Positions 8,829-16,731 of a DNA stretch of 64,000 bases are shown in pieces. The DNA comes from Sinorhizobium arboris LMG 14919 (lineage in GTDB: Bacteria; Pseudomonadota; Alphaproteobacteria; Rhizobiales; Rhizobiaceae). The position numbers and the translations under genes were made by a program. The first letter of the stretch is position 1. Each line of letters opens with the position of its first letter. The stretch covers positions 372,001-436,000 of the forward strand of contig NZ_ATYB01000008.1 of NCBI RefSeq assembly GCF_000427465.1, written 5' to 3'. Below the pieces are notes generated by a model. The model was not told where the DNA came from, searched no databases, and saw only the letters and a list, made by a program, of their open reading frames with translations.

Positions 8829-10024
8829 CCCTTCAGATCGAGCTCAACGGCGTCAACAAGTTCTACGGTTCCTACCACGCACTCAAGAACATCGATCTCG
8901 CGATTGAGGAGGGGACCTTCGTCGCCCTGGTCGGGCCTTCCGGGTGCGGCAAGTCGACATTGCTCCGGTCGCTGGCCGGGCTCGAGAAGATCTCGGCCGG
9001 CGAGATGAAGATCGCCGGGGCGCGGATGAACGACGTTCCGCCGCGCAAGCGCGACGTCGCGATGGTGTTCCAGTCCTATGCGCTCTATCCCCACATGACG
9101 GTGGAGGAGAATCTGACATACAGCCTGCGCATCCGCGGCGTGAAAAAGGCCGAAGCATTGAAGGCGGCGGCCGAAGTGGCGACGACCACCGGCCTTTCGC
9201 ATCTGATGAAGCGCTACCCGCGCGAACTCTCCGGCGGGCAACGCCAGCGGGTCGCGATGAGCCGTGCCATCATCCGTCATCCCAAGGCCTTCCTTTTCGA
9301 CGAGCCCCTGTCCAATCTCGACGCGGCGTTGCGCGTGCATATGCGCAAGGAGATCCGCGCGCTGCATGATCGGCTGGGGGCGACCTCCGTCTATGTGACG
9401 CACGATCAGATCGAGGCGATGACCATGGCAGACCACGTCGTCGTGATGCGCGATGGCGTCATCGAGCAACAAGGACGACCGCTCGATCTCTACGACAGAC
9501 CGGCCAACCGCTTCGTTGCCGGGTTCATCGGCTCGCCGGCGATGAACTTCATTCCGGCGGCCGTGGAGGATGATGGCACGCACCTGTCTCTGGACCTCGG
9601 CGCCACGAAGGCGAGGCTCTCGCTGATCGACCCGGTGGCGCCGGGGACGTCGGTCACGGTCGGCATCCGGCCGGAACATATCGGCGTCGTCGGTGCGGGG
9701 CAGGGCGCATTCGACATTCCCGTCGGTGTCGTGGAGTCGACCGGGTCGGCAACCTACATCACATCTGCGACACAGCCGGAACTTATGGTCGTGGAGACCG
9801 GACGCTCCGGTGCATCGGGCGGTGAGCTTATCGGTCTGGCGATAGACCCGAAACAATTGCATCTCTTCGATACGGAAACGGGGGCGCGCGTAGAAGCGGA
9901 AACAAGGCCCTCGAATGCGCCGTTTCCGTCGCGAGCCGCCTCTCAACCGGCTGCCGCCACCTTCTCCCCGCAGGCGGGGAGAAGGGATATGCCGTGCCCG
10001 CTCGCTCCCTCGAGCGGGCGGTGA
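8825..10024 (+). CDS. CUT1 ABC transporter ATP-binding protein (MsmK/UgpC-like) with repeat-derived C-terminus
   Basis: A 399-residue nucleotide-binding subunit. Walker A GPSGCGKST is at residues 37-45, the signature LSGGQRQRV starts at about 135, Walker B is FLFDEPLSNLDAALR, and the switch histidine is in VTHDQIEA. A TOBE-type regulatory domain follows and ends near AIDPKQLHLFDTETGARVEAE. From about residue 358 the protein (PSNAPFPSRAASQP through PSSGR) is encoded by DNA entering a RIME-like palindromic repeat, and the TGA at 10022-10024 lies inside that element. The native stop was probably replaced by repeat insertion, adding roughly 40 residues. Start at 8825 overlaps the preceding stop as ATGA; the longer upstream frame is inside the permease gene. 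Confidence 0.9.
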   Translation: MTLQIELNGVNKFYGSYHALKNIDLAIEEGTFVALVGPSGCGKSTLLRSLAGLEKISAGEMKIAGARMNDVPPRKRDVAMVFQSYALYPHMTVEENLTYSLRIRGVKKAEALKAAAEVATTTGLSHLMKRYPRELSGGQRQRVAMSRAIIRHPKAFLFDEPLSNLDAALRVHMRKEIRALHDRLGATSVYVTHDQIEAMTMADHVVVMRDGVIEQQGRPLDLYDRPANRFVAGFIGSPAMNFIPAAVEDDGTHLSLDLGATKARLSLIDPVAPGTSVTVGIRPEHIGVVGAGQGAFDIPVGVVESTGSATYITSATQPELMVVETGRSGASGGELIGLAIDPKQLHLFDTETGARVEAETRPSNAPFPSRAASQPAAATFSPQAGRRDMPCPLAPSSGR

Positions 10025-10103
10025 ACGCGGGGTTCAGTTGGTGCCGCTTCTCCCTTCTCCCCGCCTGCGGGGAGAAGGTGCCGGCAGGCGGATGAGGGGC
10101 CAT
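9950..10103. repeat. RIME-like rhizobial palindromic repeat element
   Basis: Three palindromes lie in a row. CCTTCTCCCCGC-AG-GCGGGGAGAAGG occupies 9960-9985, GCCCGCTCG with CGAGCGGGC occupies 9996-10019, and CCTTCTCCCCGC-CT-GCGGGGAGAAGG occupies 10053-10078 and is followed by GCCGGCAGGCGGATGAGGGG. The outer two are inverted copies of each other. I recognise this arrangement as the Rhizobium-specific intergenic mosaic element (RIME) type. It sits between the convergent sugar-importer ATPase and GntR genes and could also terminate both transcripts. Confidence 0.8.
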
Positions 10104-10105
10104 CG

Positions 10106-10840
10106 CTAACTCTCACGCCCCCTCAAGTTCATGATCAGCCGCTCCTGCCCCACCCGGATCACGTGCTCCATGGCGCTGCGGGCACCTTCCTCGTTGCGGC
10201 GCCGGATTTCTTCGACAATACGGATATGCGCGATCGCGACGCGGTCGATTTCCGTTTCGTCGGCCGTCGGGCTGGTAAGCTGAAAAACGCCCATCAGCGC
10301 CGCCTCGATCAGGCTGCCGACTGTCCGCATGAACGGGTTGAGAGATGCCTCCAGGAGGCGAAGGTGGAACTCGAGATCGGCGTGCGCCAGGGTGTGGGGA
10401 GTGTGGCCGGCATCTCCCATCGCGACGGCGAGTCGCATCATCCGGGCGATATCCACGTCGCTGGCGCGGCGCGCGGCCAGTGCCGCCGCGTAGGGTTCCA
10501 GCGCCAATCGTACTTCGCTCACATGACGCAGGAAATCCTCATCGACACCGGCACCGAAATGCCAGGTGAGCACGTCGCTGTCGAAGAGGTTCCATTGCGC
10601 CCGTGGCAGCACCCGCGTGCCGATGCGGGCGCGCGCGACCACGAGGCCTTTGGCGGCGAGTGTCTTCATCGCTTCGCGCAGCACGGTGCGCGACACATTG
10701 AAGCGCGCGGCAAGGTCCGCGTCGCCGGGCAGCGTGTCGCCGACCGCAAACTCGCCACCGATGACCGCCTGGCCGAGCCCGTCAACGACGAGCCGGTGGC
10801 TCGTGCGCTTTCCGCGCTGGTTCCCGAAGGTCCCCGGCAT
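10106..10840 (-). CDS. GntR-family (FadR subfamily, FCD domain) transcriptional regulator
   Basis: A 244-residue regulator. The N-terminal winged helix has LVVDGLGQAVIGGEFAVGDTLPGDADLAARFNVSRTVLREAMKTLAAKGLV, and the C-terminal all-helical FCD domain carries the metal-binding histidine pattern (HADLEFHLRLLEAS, then HIRIVEEI). It begins 18 bp after the yjfF-like gene on the same strand, so it is probably the last gene of the ytfQ-ytfR-ytfT-yjfF operon and would regulate it in response to a sugar acid or related metabolite. Its 3' end abuts the RIME-like repeat. Confidence 0.85.
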   Translation of the reverse strand: MPGTFGNQRGKRTSHRLVVDGLGQAVIGGEFAVGDTLPGDADLAARFNVSRTVLREAMKTLAAKGLVVARARIGTRVLPRAQWNLFDSDVLTWHFGAGVDEDFLRHVSEVRLALEPYAAALAARRASDVDIARMMRLAVAMGDAGHTPHTLAHADLEFHLRLLEASLNPFMRTVGSLIEAALMGVFQLTSPTADETEIDRVAIAHIRIVEEIRRRNEEGARSAMEHVIRVGQERLIMNLRGRES

Positions 10841-10858
10841 CGTGCCCGGTCCCCGCGG

Positions 10859-11827
10859 CTACGCCCGCTGCCGTTCGGGGCGCGACAGGTGAATGATTCC
10901 CTTCTGCAGCAGGATGAAGGCGAAGAGCAGTAACCCGATAAGGATCTTCGTCCACCAGCTCGAGAGCGTACCGTCGAAGGTGATGTAGGTCTGGATGAGA
11001 CCCTGGATAAGGATGCCGACGAGTGTTCCGGCTACGAACCCGGATCCGCCGGTGAGCAATGTCCCGCCGATGACGACGGCCGTGATGGCGTCCAGTTCTA
11101 CACCGACGGCGGCCAGCGAATATCCCGCGGAGGTATAGAGTGAGAAGACGATGCCTGAGAGCCCGGCGAGCAGCCCGGATAGCGCATAGATCCTGATCGT
11201 CGTGGCGGCAACCGGAACGCCCATCAGCTTCGCCGTCGCCGTGCCGCCGCCGAGCGCGTAGATATTCGTGCCGAAGCGGGTTCGGTGGGCAATGAGAATG
11301 CCGATCGCGAAGACGAAGAGCATCAAGCCGCCGATGAGGGTGATGCGCCCACCGCCGGGTAACTTGAAGTAGAGGCTCTTCAATGTCGCGTAGAAGGGAT
11401 GCTTGATCGGAATGGAGTCGATCGACAGCACGAAGGCCATGCCGCGGGCGAGAAACATGCCGGCGAGCGTGACGATGAATGCCGGCATTTCGAGATAATG
11501 GATGATTGCCCCCATCAGGGCTCCGAACAGGGTTGTGATGGCCAGCAGCAGCGCGAAGGCGACGAGCGGATGCATGCCGCCGTGCTCCAGCACGACGGCA
11601 AGAAAGACACCGGCAAATGCGATCACTGCCCCGATCGAGAGGTCGATGCCGCCGGAGAGGATAACGAAGGTCATGCCGACGGCGGCGATGCCGAGGAAGG
11701 CGTTGTCGGTCAGAAGGTTTCCGATCACGCGGGTGGAGAGCATGTTCGGGTATTGCGCGACGCAAAGTGCGTAACTTAAGACGAAGATGAAAATCGTCGC
11801 AGTAAGTGGAAGATATTTCTGCTTCAT
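10859..11827 (-). CDS. yjfF: Galactofuranose-type ABC transporter permease YjfF
   Basis: A 322-residue CUT2 inner-membrane permease with about eight to ten hydrophobic segments. GMTFVILSGGIDLSIGAVIAFAG and GGGTATAKLMGVPV are typical of RbsC/YjfF permeases. The start at 11827 forms an ATGA overlap with the ytfT stop; the frame is open far upstream but that region is the ytfT gene in another frame. Gene order and the very close binding protein match E. coli ytfQRT-yjfF, which imports galactofuranose. Substrate identity here is inferred from that similarity. Confidence 0.85.
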   Translation of the reverse strand: MKQKYLPLTATIFIFVLSYALCVAQYPNMLSTRVIGNLLTDNAFLGIAAVGMTFVILSGGIDLSIGAVIAFAGVFLAVVLEHGGMHPLVAFALLLAITTLFGALMGAIIHYLEMPAFIVTLAGMFLARGMAFVLSIDSIPIKHPFYATLKSLYFKLPGGGRITLIGGLMLFVFAIGILIAHRTRFGTNIYALGGGTATAKLMGVPVAATTIRIYALSGLLAGLSGIVFSLYTSAGYSLAAVGVELDAITAVVIGGTLLTGGSGFVAGTLVGILIQGLIQTYITFDGTLSSWWTKILIGLLLFAFILLQKGIIHLSRPERQRA

Positions 11828-12849
11828 TTCGCTTCTCGCTCGGTCGGCTTTCCGGCTGCCTTCGGGATGCTCAGAAACGAGACCCCCGTGCGGAAGCGCG
11901 GTGACTGTAGCACCAGGATGAAGATGATGATCGCCGCTTTGATGATGAGATTGAACTCGGGCGGGAAGCCTGACAGCAGAATGCCGGTGTTTATCGCCTG
12001 GATGATGATGGCGCCCAGAACCGACGCAGCAATGCTGAAGCGGCCGCCGAGCAGCGATGTTCCGCCGACGACCACCGCCAGGATGGCGTCGAGCTCCAGC
12101 CAAAGCCCGGCATTGTTGGCGTCGGCACCGCGGATATCGGCGGCGGCGATGATCCCGGCGATCGCGGCGCAGAGGCCTGAAAGCACATAAGCCGCCACGA
12201 GAAGGACGGGCGTGAGAACGCCCGAGAGCGTGCTGGCCTGCCGGTTGATGCCGATCGCTTCGATCAGCATGCCGAGCGCCGTCCGCCGAACGAGAAGCGC
12301 GACGAGCAAACCGAAGACCAGCCAGATCACGATCGGCATGGGCAGGCCGGCAAACGAGCCGCTGCCAATGAAGATCAGGCCGGGGTCGTTGAAGGTGAGA
12401 ATGGTCCCCTCGGTGATGAGCTGGGCTATGCCGCGTCCGGCCACCATCAACACGAGCGTTGCAATGATCGGCTGTATGTCGAGCACCGCGACGAGGATCC
12501 CGTTCCAGATGCCGCAGAGAATGCCTACCGCGAGCGTAACGAGGAGGGTCTCGGTAAGCGAATGCCCGGACGTGATCAGTGAAGCGGCAACCGCGCCGCA
12601 GATCGCCATCACCGCGCCGACCGAAAGATCGATCCCCTTGGTGGCGATGACTATAGTCATCCCGATCGACAGAAGAATCACGGGCGCGCCGCGATTGAGA
12701 ATGTCGATCAGGCTGCCATAGAGACGGCCGTTCTGAATCTGCAGGTTGAGAAAACCGGGAAAGATAATTGAAATTGCTATGACAATGGTCACAAGCGCGA
12801 TGAGCTGCGGCAGCAGCCGGCCGGCATAGCTGCGCATGATCGGTATCAC
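11824..12849 (-). CDS. ytfT: Galactofuranose-type ABC transporter permease YtfT
   Basis: A 341-residue CUT2 permease. It has the family stretch GMTIVIATKGIDLSVGAVMAICGAV, a second conserved block around AIGINRQASTLSGV, and DAILAVVVGGTSLLGG near the C-terminus. I use the GTG at 12849, which overlaps the ytfR stop (GTGA) and has GGAGG eight bases upstream; an in-frame ATG at 12837 is the alternative. It should form a heterodimeric pore with YjfF. Confidence 0.85.
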   Translation of the reverse strand: MIPIMRSYAGRLLPQLIALVTIVIAISIIFPGFLNLQIQNGRLYGSLIDILNRGAPVILLSIGMTIVIATKGIDLSVGAVMAICGAVAASLITSGHSLTETLLVTLAVGILCGIWNGILVAVLDIQPIIATLVLMVAGRGIAQLITEGTILTFNDPGLIFIGSGSFAGLPMPIVIWLVFGLLVALLVRRTALGMLIEAIGINRQASTLSGVLTPVLLVAAYVLSGLCAAIAGIIAAADIRGADANNAGLWLELDAILAVVVGGTSLLGGRFSIAASVLGAIIIQAINTGILLSGFPPEFNLIIKAAIIIFILVLQSPRFRTGVSFLSIPKAAGKPTEREAK

Positions 12850-14363
12850 GACGCTTTCCTCCCGTTGGTCGCAGCGATCGCTTCGACGATCCGATGTGCG
12901 GTGATTTGGCTTCCCTCGAGCTCAGCGACGTGGGCGCGGTCACGAAGGACGATTACGCGCGTGCTGTAGGCGACGAGTTCCTCTATTTCCGATGAGATGA
13001 CGATGAGCGACATGCCCTTTTCGCGCAGACTTTCGATGAGCCTGATGATTTCCGCATGCGCGCCGACGTCGATGCCGCGCGTCGGCTCGTCGAGGATAAG
13101 CAGTTCCGGTTCGGTGGCCAACCAACGCGCCAGAATGGCCTTTTGCTGGTTGCCGCCGGAAAGCAGCTTGATCGGTTTCTCGCGATCGGCAGTGCGGATA
13201 TCGAGCGCGCGGATGTAATGGTCTGCGAGCCGGTTCTGCTCCGCGCGCGAGATCGGCCGGGTCCAGCCGCGCCTTGCCTGCAGGGCAAGCACGATGTTCT
13301 CTCGCACGGACAGGTCACCGACGATGCCGGCGGTCTTGCGATCCTCCGGGCAGAAGCCGAACTTCTGCCGGATGGCTGCACGCGGCGAGGAAAGATCGAC
13401 GGTCCGGCCCTCGACTGCAGCGGTACCGCTGTCGGCGCGATGGGCGCCGAAGAGGATTTCGGCGGTTTCCGTCCGCCCCGACCCGAGCAGGCCCGCCATG
13501 CCGACGACTTCGCCGGCGCGGACATCGAGATCGAAGGGGTCGATCTTTCCGCGGCGGCCATAGTTTCGAAAGCTGTAGCGTTGCTCGCCCTCGACCGCGT
13601 TGGAATGGCTGGAGTGGATTTCTGTCGCCAGTTCCCGGCCGATCATCATTGCGATCAGTTCGCGTCGGTCCAGATCGGCCGCCTCGCGCGTTCCGACCAA
13701 CTGCCCGTTCCGCAGCACGGTGATGCGATCGGAGATCGCGTAGACCTGCTCGAGGAAGTGGGTGATGAAGATGATGCCCAGCCCGCGCTCCTTGAGGCGC
13801 CGTACGATGCGGAAGAGCATCTCCACCTCGTGCGCGTCGAGGCTAGCGGTCGGCTCGTCCAGGATCAGAACCTTGCCGGAAAGATTCACGGCCCGGGCAA
13901 TGGCGACGACCTGCTGGATCGCTACGGAATAGCTCGCGAGGTCGCGGGTGACGTCGACGTCGAGTTCGTATTCAGCGAGCAGTTCCCGCGCATTGCGATT
14001 CATGGCGCGTGTGTCCACCATGCCGAAACGGCGCGGCTGCCGGCCGAGAAAGAGGTTCTCGGCAACGGTGAGGTTCGGCAGCAGATTGACTTCCTGGTAC
14101 ACGGTCCCGATGCCCAGTCCCTGGGCATCGAACGTGTCGCGCGGGTCAATTTCGGCCCCATCCAGCAGGATGCTGCCGCCATCGCGGCGATAGGCGCCCG
14201 TCAGGCATTTGATGAGCGTAGATTTGCCGGCGCCGTTCTCGCCAAGCAGTGCGTGGATCTCGCCGCGCCGCAGATGAAAGTCCACCCTGTCGAGCGCCTT
14301 CGTACCGGGAAAGCCCTTTTCGATCCGGATGGCCGAGAGGATGTTGTCGCTGCTGGTCTGCAT
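12846..14363 (-). CDS. ytfR: Galactofuranose-type ABC transporter ATP-binding protein YtfR
   Basis: A 505-residue tandem ATPase of the CUT2/RbsA type. The first domain has Walker A GENGAGKST (residues 41-49), VAIQQVVAIARA as a degenerate signature, and Walker B LILDEPTASLD. The second domain has GLLGSGRTE in place of a canonical P-loop, as is normal in this family, then LSGGNQQKAILARWL and LLILDEPTRGIDVGAHAEI. It energises import by YtfT/YjfF. A strong stem-loop lies in the 188 bp between it and ytfQ upstream. Confidence 0.9.
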   Translation of the reverse strand: MQTSSDNILSAIRIEKGFPGTKALDRVDFHLRRGEIHALLGENGAGKSTLIKCLTGAYRRDGGSILLDGAEIDPRDTFDAQGLGIGTVYQEVNLLPNLTVAENLFLGRQPRRFGMVDTRAMNRNARELLAEYELDVDVTRDLASYSVAIQQVVAIARAVNLSGKVLILDEPTASLDAHEVEMLFRIVRRLKERGLGIIFITHFLEQVYAISDRITVLRNGQLVGTREAADLDRRELIAMMIGRELATEIHSSHSNAVEGEQRYSFRNYGRRGKIDPFDLDVRAGEVVGMAGLLGSGRTETAEILFGAHRADSGTAAVEGRTVDLSSPRAAIRQKFGFCPEDRKTAGIVGDLSVRENIVLALQARRGWTRPISRAEQNRLADHYIRALDIRTADREKPIKLLSGGNQQKAILARWLATEPELLILDEPTRGIDVGAHAEIIRLIESLREKGMSLIVISSEIEELVAYSTRVIVLRDRAHVAELEGSQITAHRIVEAIAATNGRKAS

Positions 14364-14447
14364 GGGTGCCGTCTCTGGAGTGCCGCCCGAGAAGCGAGCG
14401 GGCGCGTCCGTGCGATGGAAGGCCCGCGGCTGCGGTCAAGGGCTCTA

Positions 14448-14481
14448 GAGCGTCGTTCGTCCATTTGGACGCACGACGCTC
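14448..14481 (-). repeat. Palindromic stem-loop between ytfQ and ytfR
   Basis: A 16-bp stem with one mismatch: GAGCGTCG(T) arms at 14448-14463 and 14466-14481 face each other across a two-base loop. It is preceded by CTCTA. Similar GAGCGTCGTGCGTCC palindromes occur as short dispersed repeats in rhizobia. Here it sits between the binding-protein gene and the ATPase gene and probably causes partial termination or 3'-end protection, favouring ytfQ expression. Confidence 0.65.
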
Positions 14482-14551
14482 AAGCTCATTGGTCTGCGCA
14501 TCGGCTTTCCGAGGATCGGCGCCGACTTTCGGGCCGATGCGCTGGAAGAGA

Positions 14552-15514
14552 TCAGTAGCCGAGGCCCTTCTTCTCTTCATAGACCTTCATCGGATCGTCG
14601 GCCTGGGTATAGAGCTTCGATTCCGTCTGGATCCACTTCGGCGGCGCCTTGCCGTCCTTGAGATAGGCGGCAAGCGCATCGAAGGCAGGGCCTGCCATGT
14701 TCGGCGTGAGCTCGACCGTCGCATTGGCTTCGCCGGCAGCCATCGCCTGGAAGATATCCGGAACGGCGTCGATCGAGACGACGAGAATATCGTTGCCCGG
14801 CTTCAAGCCGGCTTCCTTGATCGCCTGAATCGCGCCCACCGCCATGTCGTCGTTATGGGCATAGAGGGCACAGATGTTCTTGCCACCGTCCTCGGCCTTC
14901 AGGAAGCTTTCCATCACCTCCTTGCCCTTCGTCCTGGTGAAGTCGCCGGTCTGGCTACGGACGATCTTAAGATTGTCGTTGCCGGAGAGCGCCTGCTCGA
15001 AACCCTTCTTACGGTCGATCGCCGGCGAGGAGCCGGTCGTGCCCTGGAGTTCGACGACGTTGCAAGGCTTGCCCGCAACGGTGTCGACAAGCCACTTGCC
15101 GGCAACGCTGCCTTCGTGGACCAGATCGGAGGTGACGGCCGTCAGATAAAGATCCTCGGGGGCGTCGACGGTGCGATCGAGCAGGATGACCGGAATCTCC
15201 GCGTCCTTGGCCTCCTCCAGAACTTCATCCCAGCCGGTCGCGACGACCGGTGCAAGGAGAATGGCGTCCACGCCCTGGGCGATGAAAGAACGGATCGCCT
15301 TGATCTGATTTTCCTGCTTCTGCTGCGCGTCGGCAAATTTGAGGTCGATGCCGCGCTCTTCCGCCTGCTGCTTCGTCAGCGTCGTTTCGGCTGCACGCCA
15401 GCCGGATTCCGATCCGATCTGAGAAAAGCCGACGACGAGGTCGGCGGCCGAAGCGCTGCCGAAAGTGCAGGCAGCAAGAATCGTTGCACTCGCGAGTGCC
15501 TTCACGATTTTCAT
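14552..15514 (-). CDS. ytfQ: Galactofuranose-type ABC transporter binding protein YtfQ
   Basis: A 320-residue periplasmic sugar-binding protein of the RbsB fold. After a signal peptide (MKIVKALASATILAACTFGSASA) come blocks that match E. coli YtfQ closely: VGFSQIGSESGWRAAETT, QQKQENQIKAIRSFIAQGVDA, PVVATGWDEVLEEAKDAEIP, CNVVELQGTTGSSPAIDRKKGF and VELTPNMAGPAFDAL. The start at 15514 has GGGAGGAAATC upstream; the open frame to 15568 is not used. It is the first gene of the operon. The closeness to YtfQ supports a furanose sugar, galactofuranose in E. coli, as ligand. Confidence 0.9.
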   Translation of the reverse strand: MKIVKALASATILAACTFGSASAADLVVGFSQIGSESGWRAAETTLTKQQAEERGIDLKFADAQQKQENQIKAIRSFIAQGVDAILLAPVVATGWDEVLEEAKDAEIPVILLDRTVDAPEDLYLTAVTSDLVHEGSVAGKWLVDTVAGKPCNVVELQGTTGSSPAIDRKKGFEQALSGNDNLKIVRSQTGDFTRTKGKEVMESFLKAEDGGKNICALYAHNDDMAVGAIQAIKEAGLKPGNDILVVSIDAVPDIFQAMAAGEANATVELTPNMAGPAFDALAAYLKDGKAPPKWIQTESKLYTQADDPMKVYEEKKGLGY

Positions 15515-15566
15515 GATTTCCTCCCAAAGAAAGCTGCTCTTCCATGCAGCTGATCGAGAAAAAATC

Positions 15567-15598
15567 ATACTATATTACTTTTGTAAACTCACTTTTGT
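15567..15598 (-). promoter_or_regulatory. Promoter region of the ytfQ operon with paired ACAAAAGT boxes
   Basis: On the coding strand two direct copies of ACAAAAGT lie 14 bp apart (complement of 15577-15584 and 15591-15598), followed by the AT-rich TAATATAGTATGAT segment, 53-63 bp before the ytfQ start. The direct repeats are candidate operators for the operon's own GntR regulator. No exact -35/-10 pair can be fixed by eye. Confidence 0.4.
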
Positions 15599-15673
15599 CG
15601 GCATCCCGGATGCTCCGGTGGATTAGCCCACAGATCGCGCGGTGCCTGAGCTCCCGAGAGCATGCCGGCGCCC

Positions 15674-16720
15674 TCAAAGGACCGCCAATGTGCGGTTCGG
15701 AACGGCCCCGCGGTATAGCTCCTGGATTCGCACCTTATTTTCGAGCGCGATGACGATGTCTTCGCTGAAGTCCACACCGTAGAGCGCTGCAATCTCAGGA
15801 AGGCCGCCCGGCGTGAAGACGTTGGCTTCCAGCACCTTGTCACCGACGATATCGAGCCCGACTAGAAACATGCCGTCTTCGATGAGCTTTGGACGAAGCC
15901 GTTCCGCGATCTCGAGTATCTCGGGCGTGACGGTGGCGGCTTCGGGCGTGCCGCTCGCATGCATGTTCGAGCGAAGGTCGCCTTTGGCGGGAACACGCCG
16001 GAAGGCGGCGTAGACGCCGTCACGCTTGAGCGGCTTGCCGTTCAACAGGAAGAGACGGATATCGCCGGCAACCGCGTCGGGAATATAGTTCTGTGCGATC
16101 AGGTAACCGCCGCCGCTGGCGACTTCGAAGATCTGGTTGAGATTAGCCTCGTCCTTGGAATTGATCTTGAACACGTTCTTGCCGCCGGACCCTTGCAGGG
16201 GCTTCAGAATAGCCCCTCCCGGGTGCTGCTCGATGAAGCTGCGGATTTCCTCGATGCTCCTCGAGATCAGGCTCGTGGGCCGGACGATTTCGGGAAATTC
16301 CTGAAAATAGAGCTTGTTCTGCGCCAGCGACAAGCCGTCCGGGTCGTTTACCACGAGAACGCCGCGCGCGGCGGCGAGCCGTCCGAAATTCGTGCCGACA
16401 TAGACGGCCCAAGGCCGCGTGTCCGCGTCTTCGGAGGGATCGTTGCGCAGAAAAAGCACCTGCATCTCGCGCAGATCGAGCGTGCTGATCTTTGCCTGCC
16501 CGCTCTTGAGCGCTGTGAGCAGTGTCTCCGGTTTCTTCGGCTTCGTGCCTTTCAGGGTCGTTGCGCGGATCATCAGGGTGTCGTCAGGGCGCAACACGAA
16601 ATCGCCCGGGGTTACGTAGCAGACCTCATGACCGCGCGCGAGCGCGGCTAGCGCCAGCCATGTCGTCGTATAATAGGGGGCTTCGCCTTCGATGGAGTTG
16701 ACGAAAAATGCCATGCGCAT
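15674..16720 (-). CDS. Glutathione synthetase-like ATP-grasp ligase
   Basis: A 348-residue ATP-grasp enzyme. The N-terminal half resembles the GshB pre-ATP-grasp fold (MAFFVNSIEGEAPYYTTTWLALAALARGHEV). The ATP-grasp half has ILKPLQGSGGKNVFKI as nucleotide loop, GDIRLFLLNGKPL, and LVGLDIVGDKVLEANVFTPGG carrying the Mg-binding Glu/Asn. ATG 16720 is chosen because AGGAG lies eight bases upstream and it falls 11 bp after the previous stop; the GTG at 16741 is less likely. By family it couples an amine to a carboxylate using ATP. It is the last gene of an operon with DUF1704 and N-formylglutamate amidohydrolase-like genes, not the housekeeping gshAB context, so its substrates are probably not gamma-glutamylcysteine plus glycine. 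Confidence 0.8.
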   Translation of the reverse strand: MRMAFFVNSIEGEAPYYTTTWLALAALARGHEVCYVTPGDFVLRPDDTLMIRATTLKGTKPKKPETLLTALKSGQAKISTLDLREMQVLFLRNDPSEDADTRPWAVYVGTNFGRLAAARGVLVVNDPDGLSLAQNKLYFQEFPEIVRPTSLISRSIEEIRSFIEQHPGGAILKPLQGSGGKNVFKINSKDEANLNQIFEVASGGGYLIAQNYIPDAVAGDIRLFLLNGKPLKRDGVYAAFRRVPAKGDLRSNMHASGTPEAATVTPEILEIAERLRPKLIEDGMFLVGLDIVGDKVLEANVFTPGGLPEIAALYGVDFSEDIVIALENKVRIQELYRGAVPNRTLAVL

Positions 16721-16731
16721 ATGGGCCGCTC

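Noticed and set aside
9950..10103. Insertion-sequence end
   Set aside because: There is no transposase gene or target duplication; the three palindromes match the RIME type.
13056..14558. 500-aa open frame antisense to ytfR
   Set aside because: Shadow of a high-GC gene; the ytfR product has complete ABC motifs and coupled neighbours.
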